NCBI GenBank assembly: GCA_021811405.1
Contig: JAJZOZ010000007.1
Location: forward strand, 1 to 36,245
DNA from: a bacterium
GTDB taxonomy: Bacteria > Elusimicrobiota > Elusimicrobia > Elusimicrobiales > UBA9959
Direction of reading: 5' to 3'
Length of the DNA stretch: 36,245 nucleotides
Positions 30,257-36,245 of the stretch are shown here, in pieces. The notes under the pieces are model-generated. The model was not told where the DNA came from and did no database searches. It saw only the letters and a program-made list of their open reading frames with translations. Every line of letters begins with the position of its first letter. Within the stretch, counting starts at the first letter, position 1. The position numbers were made by a program, and so were the translations under genes.

Positions 30257-32068
30257 TCATGGCCGCCCCGTCCATACGCAGAAGCTCTCCCCCGCCAGCC
30301 TCGCGGTCTTCCCGGGCTTTCCGCGCGCGGCGGCGCCTTCGGAAGAGAAGAGCGTCCTCCACCTGCCGCGGGGAAGCGCGACGCCGGCGGCCCTTCCGCC
30401 GAAGTTGAAGACGGTGAGGCTCCTGGAGCCGCCGCGTTCCCGGAGGAGGGAAAGAACGCGTCCTGAGGGGTCGCCGGAGACGGCGAGCGAGCGGCGCGGC
30501 ACCACCCCGAGCGACGGTTCCGAGCGGCGCAGGGCTATCAGGTCCCTGTAGAGCGAAAGGACCCGCGCGTGCATTCCGGCCCCGGGCTTGTTCCAGTCGA
30601 GACGGCTGCCGGAGAACGTCTGCTCCTCCTGCGGGTCCGGGGGATCGGCGTTCCAGCCGAAGGCGGCGAAGTCGCGCTTGCGGCCCTCCCTGACGGCGGC
30701 GGCCAGGCCGGGGTCCCCATGGCTGACGAAATAATGGAACGGTCGGGTCTCGGCGAATTCCTCCCCCATGAACAGCAGCGGGACGTACGGGGAGAGGAGC
30801 ACGGCGCCCGCCGCGAGCCTGAGCTTCCTCTCTCCTACCAGGGAGGCCAGGCGCTCCCCGCCCAGGCGGTTGCCCACCTGGTCGTGGTTCTGTGAGAACA
30901 CCACGAACCTGCCCGGGGAAAGCCGGGCGGCCGGGGCGCCGTGCATCCGCCGCCTGTGCGCGGAGTACCGCCAGTCGTAGACGAAAGCCTTGGAGAAAGC
31001 CTCGCGCAGGGACGGGAAGCCGTCGAAGTCCTCGTAGTAGCCCTGCCGCTCCCCCGTGAGCAGGGTGTGGAGGGCATGGTGGAAATCGTCGGACCACTGG
31101 GCGGAGAGCCCGTAGCCCCCGGAGGCCGGCGGAGAAACGACGCGCGGGTCGTTCAGGTCGCTCTCCGCGATGAGGTGCAGCCTCCTGCCTGTAGCCCGGG
31201 AAAGCTCTTCAACGCGCTCCTGCATCTCGGCCAGTATGTGCCTGGCGCCGAAATCGAAGATGGTATGCACCGCGTCCAGGCGCAGGGCGTCGACGTGGAA
31301 ATCCCGGAGCCAGCGGAGCGCGCTGCCGATGAAGTATTCCCGCACCGGAAAGCTGTCGGGCCCGTCGTAATTCACCGCGGAGCCCCACGGGGTATGGTAG
31401 CGGCCGGTAAAATAAGGCCCGTAGCAGCCCAGGTAATTCCCCTCCGGGCCGAGATGGTTGTAGACTACGTCGAGTATTACCGCCAGGCCGGCCTTATGGC
31501 AGGCGTTCACCAGGCGCTTCAGGCCGTTCACTCCGCCGTAAGCGGCGTGCGGGGCGTATGGACATGCCCCGTCGTAGCCCCAGTTGCGGGTCCCCGGGAA
31601 CTGCGCCACCGGCATCAGTTCCACGGCGTTAATCCCCAGGCCCTTCAGGTACGGTATCTTCCCCTCTATCCCGGCGAAGTCCCCCTCTTCGGTAAAGGCG
31701 CCGGTATGCAGCTCGTAGATGACGAGCTCTTCCATCCTCAGGCCTTTCCAGCCGGAGTCGGACCATCGGAACGAATCGTCGATGAGCTCCGACGGGCCGT
31801 GTGGGCCTTCCGGCTGGGAGAAAGAGACCGGGTCCGGGCGCTCTTCGCCGTCCACCGCGAACTTGTACAGCGTTCCGGGCCCGAGGCCGGCGACATCGGC
31901 GCGCCAGACGCCGCCGGGACCTTTCTTCATCGGCAGCTCTGCCGCGGGGCGTCCGCCGGGCAGTTTCAGACGGACGCTCCCCGCCCGGGGCGCCCAGACG
32001 GAGAAGGAGGCTCCCCGGCCTTTTAAGACGGAGCCGGAGGCGGCCGCGGGACGACCTTGCGTTCTCAT
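30257..32068 (-). CDS. treZ: Malto-oligosyltrehalose trehalohydrolase
   Basis: Early-set domain FSVWAPRAGSVRLKLPGG; ELHTGAFTEEGDFAGIEGKIPYLKGLGINAVELMPVAQFPGTRNWGYDGACPYAPHAAYGG; GPYFTGRYHTPWGSAVNYDG; DALRLDAVHTIFDFG. Confidence 0.92.
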   Translation of the reverse strand: MRTQGRPAAASGSVLKGRGASFSVWAPRAGSVRLKLPGGRPAAELPMKKGPGGVWRADVAGLGPGTLYKFAVDGEERPDPVSFSQPEGPHGPSELIDDSFRWSDSGWKGLRMEELVIYELHTGAFTEEGDFAGIEGKIPYLKGLGINAVELMPVAQFPGTRNWGYDGACPYAPHAAYGGVNGLKRLVNACHKAGLAVILDVVYNHLGPEGNYLGCYGPYFTGRYHTPWGSAVNYDGPDSFPVREYFIGSALRWLRDFHVDALRLDAVHTIFDFGARHILAEMQERVEELSRATGRRLHLIAESDLNDPRVVSPPASGGYGLSAQWSDDFHHALHTLLTGERQGYYEDFDGFPSLREAFSKAFVYDWRYSAHRRRMHGAPAARLSPGRFVVFSQNHDQVGNRLGGERLASLVGERKLRLAAGAVLLSPYVPLLFMGEEFAETRPFHYFVSHGDPGLAAAVREGRKRDFAAFGWNADPPDPQEEQTFSGSRLDWNKPGAGMHARVLSLYRDLIALRRSEPSLGVVPRRSLAVSGDPSGRVLSLLRERGGSRSLTVFNFGGRAAGVALPRGRWRTLFSSEGAAARGKPGKTARLAGESFCVWTGRP

Positions 32069-32844
32069 CGTATTCCCCCTTTGCGCACGCGGACGAGGAA
32101 GCGCAGCAGGCGCAGCACTTCGGCCTGGCGCTCCAGGTAATACCCGGCGTGGGAGCCGCGCTTTCTCCCCACCCTCACCGTGATCCCGCGGCCCTTCAGG
32201 GCCAGGAACATGTCCTCGTCGGTGAGGTCGTCCCCGACGGCGACGGTCAGCGGGCGGCCGAGGCGCGCGCGCAGCCGGAGAGCGGCGCCCCCCTTGTCCG
32301 AAGAGCGGGGCGGAAGCGCTTCGAAGACTTTGTGCCCTCGGCGCCAGCGGAGGCCCCGCCCGGAGGACATGACCTCCTTCATGTGCCGGAAGAAGGCCGC
32401 GCTGAGGTCCTTCCTGAGGTTGCGGTAGTGCACGCTGACGGAGTGCAGTTTGTCCTCTATCAGCGCTCCCGTGTCCGGAGGGAAACGCGCCAGCAGGCCG
32501 GCGGCCAGGGCCGCGAGGACATCGCGCGCCTTTCCGGAGCGCGGGTCCTTGTACTCGAAGCCGGGCCCCGCCGCCTCTATCCCGTGGTTGCCGCCGTAAT
32601 ACAGCTTCTTCAACCCTACGAGGGCCCTGACGTCGCGCATCGCGCGGCCGCTCAATATGAAAACCGAGACGCCCGGCTGCCCGGCCAGCGAGCGCAGCGC
32701 GGACCGGAACTCGGGTTTCAGGCGCGCCGCGGCCGGCGTGCGGGCCAGGGGCGCTAGCGTGCCGTCGAAGTCGAGAGTTACCAGCAGCCGCTTCGCCGCG
32801 AGCCTGCCCGCCAGCGCCTCCCGGGCGTCCCAGAAGCGCTTCAT
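32065..32844 (-). CDS. otsB: Trehalose-6-phosphate phosphatase (HAD)
   Basis: [101 protein letters not shown] overlaps with otsA and treZ. Confidence 0.94.
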   Translation of the reverse strand: MKRFWDAREALAGRLAAKRLLVTLDFDGTLAPLARTPAAARLKPEFRSALRSLAGQPGVSVFILSGRAMRDVRALVGLKKLYYGGNHGIEAAGPGFEYKDPRSGKARDVLAALAAGLLARFPPDTGALIEDKLHSVSVHYRNLRKDLSAAFFRHMKEVMSSGRGLRWRRGHKVFEALPPRSSDKGGAALRLRARLGRPLTVAVGDDLTDEDMFLALKGRGITVRVGRKRGSHAGYYLERQAEVLRLLRFLVRVRKGGIR

Positions 32845-35093
32845 GACACCCCGCTGAAGGTGTCCAGCCTCAGCTTCATCAGGTCGCCGGTGAGGTCCGC
32901 GGCCCACTTGTAGATGTTGTTCTCGTAGATCTGGCGGCGCATCCTGGTCATGCGCTCCGCGACCTCGGCGGCGGGCATCGTCAGGGAATAATAGATCGCG
33001 TCGGCCATCTGCTCCACGTCGTACGGGTTGACTATCAGCGCGTCCTTCAGGTCCCGCGACGCGCCCGCGAAGCGGCTCAGGACCAGCACGCCGCCCAGGT
33101 CCTCCCTGGCGGCCACGAACTCCTTAGCCACCAGGTTCATCCCGTCGTGCAGCGAGGTCACGAGGCAGGCGTCGGCGATCTTGTAGTATTTCGTTATCTC
33201 CTTGTGGTCGTGGTGCTTCTCGAAGAAGACTATCGCCTTCCAGTTCTTGGCCCGGAAGCGCCAGTTGATGCGGTCCACCTCCGCGTGGAGCTCTGCTATG
33301 AAGCGGTGATATTGCGGGATATGGGTGCGGCTGGGGGCCCCGAGCTGGATGAACGTGAACTTCCCGACGTGATCCGGGTATTTCTCCAGGAAACGCTCCA
33401 CGGCCTTCACCCGTTCGAGTATTCCCTTGGTGTAGTCTATGCGGTCCACGCCTACGGCCACTTTCTCGGCCCGCAGTCCCAGGTCCTTCAGGACGGCGGC
33501 CGGCTCGGGCTTCGCCGGCAGCTGCTTCTCCTCCCGCTCCGGCTGCGTGAAGTCGACGCTTATCGGGAAAGGCTTCACGGCCGTGACGTGGCCTTCCTTC
33601 TGGACGGTGAAGTGCTCCCAGTCCAGCCTGGATTCTATGGTCCTGTCCACGGTATCCAGGAAGTTGTTGCAGTAGAACTGGGTCTGGAAGCCTATCAGGT
33701 CGGCGCCCAGCAGGCCGAGGACCAGGTCCTTCTGCCAGGGGCAGATGCCGAACGTCTCCGGGTTGGGCCAGGGTATATGCCAGAAGACGGCCACGCGGGC
33801 GTCCGGCCTGGCCTCCTTTATCATGCCGGGCAGCAGCGTGAAGTGATAGTCCTGGATCAGCACGCACGGGTCCTTGACGCTCTCTATCTCCTCGAGCACG
33901 GTCCGCGCGAACTTTTTGTTCACGGCGTAGTACTGGGCCCAGTCCTCCTTGCGGAAGACCGGGCGTATATGGGCTATATGACAGAGCGGCCAGATCCCCT
34001 CGTTGGAGAAGCCGTAGTAGTAGCCGTCCTCCTCCTCCTTCGAGAGCGGCACCCGGCGCAGCGTATAAGCCGGTTCCTCGGGCGGCACCTTTATGCGGCT
34101 CTTCTCGTCGGTAACCTCGAAATCCGCCTCGCCGCTGCCGTGGGCTATCCAGGTGCCGCCGGCGGCCTTGAGGATGGGGTCCAGCGCCGTCACCAGGCCA
34201 CCGGCGGGGATTATGGCCCGGATATCCTTGCCCTCCTTTATGTGCATGTAGGGTTCACGGTTGGAGACCACGAAGAGCGGGCGGCCGTCCATCTTCATCT
34301 TTATCAGTTCTTTGAGGCGCTCCGGGGTCCACAGGGATTCCCCCTCCTGCCGCAGGCGGGCCTCCTTCTGCGCCGCGTTCCTCGCCGCCTGCAGGTTCTT
34401 CGCCAGCGTGGTGGCCTCTTTGGCGAGAGGCGCGAAGATGTCGCCCCTGAGCTGCGGCATATTGCCGTGCGCCTCGCCGATGCGCAGCTTCTTCATCCAA
34501 TCGGCCAGTTGCGCCAGCGGGTCCACTATGCTCCAGCGTATGACCAGCAGCGTAACCAGCACTATCAGCACCGTCTGCGCCAGCACGCGCAACAGCGTAC
34601 GCTTCCAGATGCCGTAGAGGTCGTAGGCCACGTAGGAGACGTCCGTGAAAAGCACCACCCTGGCCGGCCCGCCCTCGGCGGCTTTGGCCGCGGCCGCGTA
34701 GACCAGCATCTCCCTCTTGTCGTCCTTGTAGAGCTCCGAAGAACTGCCCGGAGACTGCAGCTGCCGCTGCAGGCCGTCGGCGTTCAGCGCGAGGAAAGGG
34801 CGGATGGCCGAGGACCCCGCCAGCAGCGAACCGTCCGGGGCGTAGATGGCCACGCCCTCGATCTGCTTCTGGTACTGGAACTTGTCGGCCAGCCTCTGGA
34901 GGGCCTCGTTGTCGGCGGCCTTCAGATGGCGGACCACGGTCTCTTTGAAGGTTTCGGCGAGCAGGGCGGAGCCGTCCCTGGCGCCGGCGTAGAGCTTCTC
35001 GCGCTCCTGGCGCACGTTGAACCAGGCGGAAACGAGGGCGACGCCCACCACCGCCAGGATCAGGGAGAATATCAGCCTCAGCGTAATGCGCAT
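32841..35093 (-). CDS. otsA: GT20 trehalose-6-phosphate synthase with N-terminal transmembrane sensor and HAMP-like region
   Basis: aa ~1-275: [25 protein letters not shown] (TM1), ~140-aa extracytoplasmic segment, [41 protein letters not shown] (TM2 + HAMP). Then GT20: [106 protein letters not shown] ggagg upstream. Confidence 0.92.
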   Translation of the reverse strand: MRITLRLIFSLILAVVGVALVSAWFNVRQEREKLYAGARDGSALLAETFKETVVRHLKAADNEALQRLADKFQYQKQIEGVAIYAPDGSLLAGSSAIRPFLALNADGLQRQLQSPGSSSELYKDDKREMLVYAAAAKAAEGGPARVVLFTDVSYVAYDLYGIWKRTLLRVLAQTVLIVLVTLLVIRWSIVDPLAQLADWMKKLRIGEAHGNMPQLRGDIFAPLAKEATTLAKNLQAARNAAQKEARLRQEGESLWTPERLKELIKMKMDGRPLFVVSNREPYMHIKEGKDIRAIIPAGGLVTALDPILKAAGGTWIAHGSGEADFEVTDEKSRIKVPPEEPAYTLRRVPLSKEEEDGYYYGFSNEGIWPLCHIAHIRPVFRKEDWAQYYAVNKKFARTVLEEIESVKDPCVLIQDYHFTLLPGMIKEARPDARVAVFWHIPWPNPETFGICPWQKDLVLGLLGADLIGFQTQFYCNNFLDTVDRTIESRLDWEHFTVQKEGHVTAVKPFPISVDFTQPEREEKQLPAKPEPAAVLKDLGLRAEKVAVGVDRIDYTKGILERVKAVERFLEKYPDHVGKFTFIQLGAPSRTHIPQYHRFIAELHAEVDRINWRFRAKNWKAIVFFEKHHDHKEITKYYKIADACLVTSLHDGMNLVAKEFVAAREDLGGVLVLSRFAGASRDLKDALIVNPYDVEQMADAIYYSLTMPAAEVAERMTRMRRQIYENNIYKWAADLTGDLMKLRLDTFSGVS

Positions 35094-35253
35094 GCGGCCT
35101 CCGTCAAGAATAATTTACGGCAATCCCGGCTAAGGGCGCGAGCCGCCGCGGCATTACCCGGAATGGCGGCCCGGCCGTTCCCAACCTCCGGCGCAAGCTC
35201 CGGCCCCGGGATTACTTTAGCATTTTTACTCCGGGCAGAGAATCCCGTTTTTG

Positions 35254-35259
35254 TATAAT
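35254..35259 (+). promoter_or_regulatory. Putative -10 element TATAAT immediately upstream of the antiporter ATG
   Basis: Perfect TATAAT with only 8 nt to ATG (35268); no convincing -35. Confidence 0.5.
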
Positions 35260-35267
35260 TAACGCCC

Positions 35268-36245
35268 ATGAGCCCCGAGATCGCCCTGCTGGCCATAAGC
35301 GCCCTGATACTGCTCTCCTACCTCTTCGACATGTTCTCCGGGCGGACCCGGCTTACTCCCGTGGTCCTGCTCATCCTTTCGGGGCTGGCGCTGCGCCTGG
35401 CCTCCGACTGGACGGGCTATGCGATCCCCTACCTGGACCACCTGCTCGCCCCGCTCGGCACCGTGGGCCTGGTGCTGATAGTGCTGGAGGCCGGCCTGGA
35501 CCTGGAACTCAACCTGGAGAAGACGCGCCTCATCCGCGGCAGTTTTCTCTCGGCGGCGGCGGGGATGCTGCTCTGCCTGTCCGGCGTAGCGGCGGTCTAC
35601 AAGCTGCTCTTCGACGCTTCCTGGCGCGTCTGCCTGATGAACGCCGTGCCTTTCTCCGTGGTCAGCAGCGCCATCGCCATACAGGGCTCGCGCCTCCTCG
35701 CGGAGTCCAGGCGGGAGTTCATCACTTACGAGAGCTCCTTCTCAGACATACTCGGGATCCTGGTGTTCAACTTCATCGCCCTGCACGACTCGTTCGGCCC
35801 GGGCCCGCTGGTCTCGTTCTTCCTCGAACTGGCCGCCACCACGCTGCTCTCCCTGCTGCTCTCCCTCGGCCTGACGGCGCTGGTGGAGCGCGTGCGGCAC
35901 CCCGTCAAGCATCTCCCGATCTTCGCGATACTCCTGCTGGTCTACTCCGCCGCCAAGATGCTGCACTATTCGCCGCTGATACTGGTGCTGGTTTTCGGCC
36001 TCTTCCTGAACAACACCGCGCTGTTCATCCGCGGGAACATGCGCAAGTACTTCAAGCTCGAGAAGATACGGGATGAGGTCGTCCAGTTCAAGAGCGTGAT
36101 CTCGGAGAGTACGTTCGTCATAAAGACCTTCTTCTTCGTGCTGCTGGGCTATTCCGCCGATATCCCGAAGCTGCTGGACCGCAGCGCGATGGCGATAGTG
36201 CTGCCGCTGATGCTGATAGTCTACGCTTCGCGCGCTCTTCCGCTG
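35268..36245 (+). CDS. Cation:proton antiporter (CPA family), N-terminal part; 3' end outside window
   Basis: Own translation from ATG 35268, open to the window end: MSPEIALLAISALILLSYLFDMFSGRTRLTPVVLLILSGLALRL...GTVGLVLIVLEAGLDLELNLEKTRLIRGSFLSAAAGMLL...; multi-pass, GLxL-type antiporter pattern. Absent from the ORF track because it has no stop in the window. Confidence 0.8.
   Translation, partial: MSPEIALLAISALILLSYLFDMFSGRTRLTPVVLLILSGLALRLASDWTGYAIPYLDHLLAPLGTVGLVLIVLEAGLDLELNLEKTRLIRGSFLSAAAGMLLCLSGVAAVYKLLFDASWRVCLMNAVPFSVVSSAIAIQGSRLLAESRREFITYESSFSDILGILVFNFIALHDSFGPGPLVSFFLELAATTLLSLLLSLGLTALVERVRHPVKHLPIFAILLLVYSAAKMLHYSPLILVLVFGLFLNNTALFIRGNMRKYFKLEKIRDEVVQFKSVISESTFVIKTFFFVLLGYSADIPKLLDRSAMAIVLPLMLIVYASRALPL

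Noticed and set aside
30183-31097. 304-aa minus-strand alternative-frame ORF overlapping treZ
   Set aside because: Pro/Arg/Gly-rich out-of-frame translation of treZ; not a separate gene.
30257-32068. Possible glycogen branching enzyme (GlgB) assignment
   Set aside because: Segments GPYFTGRYHTPWGSAVNYDG and the ~600-aa length with short N-terminal domain fit TreZ better than GlgB.
33147-35258. 703-aa plus-strand ORF opposite otsA
   Set aside because: Antisense shadow; no domain recognised, while the GT20 motifs are on the minus strand.

Overview
High-GC bacterial chromosomal window, densely coding, read by eye from the sequence and the ORF track. From left to right: (1) the 3' part of a proline-tRNA ligase gene with a strong terminator. 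(2) A probable N-heterocycle catabolic locus at 1.3-10.4 kb: cyclase-family hydrolase, three-subunit molybdenum hydroxylase (FAD, 2Fe-2S, Mo) with a PEGA-like exported protein gene between the last two subunits, carbon-nitrogen hydrolase, a ~108-bp palindromic intergenic element, then FdrA and DUF1116 (YlbE-like), ending at a terminator. (3) The translation/transcription operon rimP-nusA-infB-rbfA-nrnA-truB-ribF. (4) A minus-strand block: greA, a lone GspE/PilB-type ATPase, a short aspartate kinase, a 74-aa membrane protein and a dihydropyrimidinase/hydantoinase-like amidohydrolase. (5) A ClC-family protein gene. (6) A minus-strand trehalose/alpha-glucan block: otsA with an N-terminal membrane sensor/HAMP region, otsB, treZ, a DUF2914 membrane protein, malQ and a TreS-maltokinase fusion. 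(7) The 5' part of a divergent cation:proton antiporter gene running off the window. The best candidates for undescribed biology are the Mo-hydroxylase/FdrA/DUF1116 locus, the transmembrane sensor-OtsA fusion, the palindromic element at 7249-7356, and two genes predicted to have leaderless mRNAs. No tRNA, rRNA, CRISPR array or transposase was recognised.
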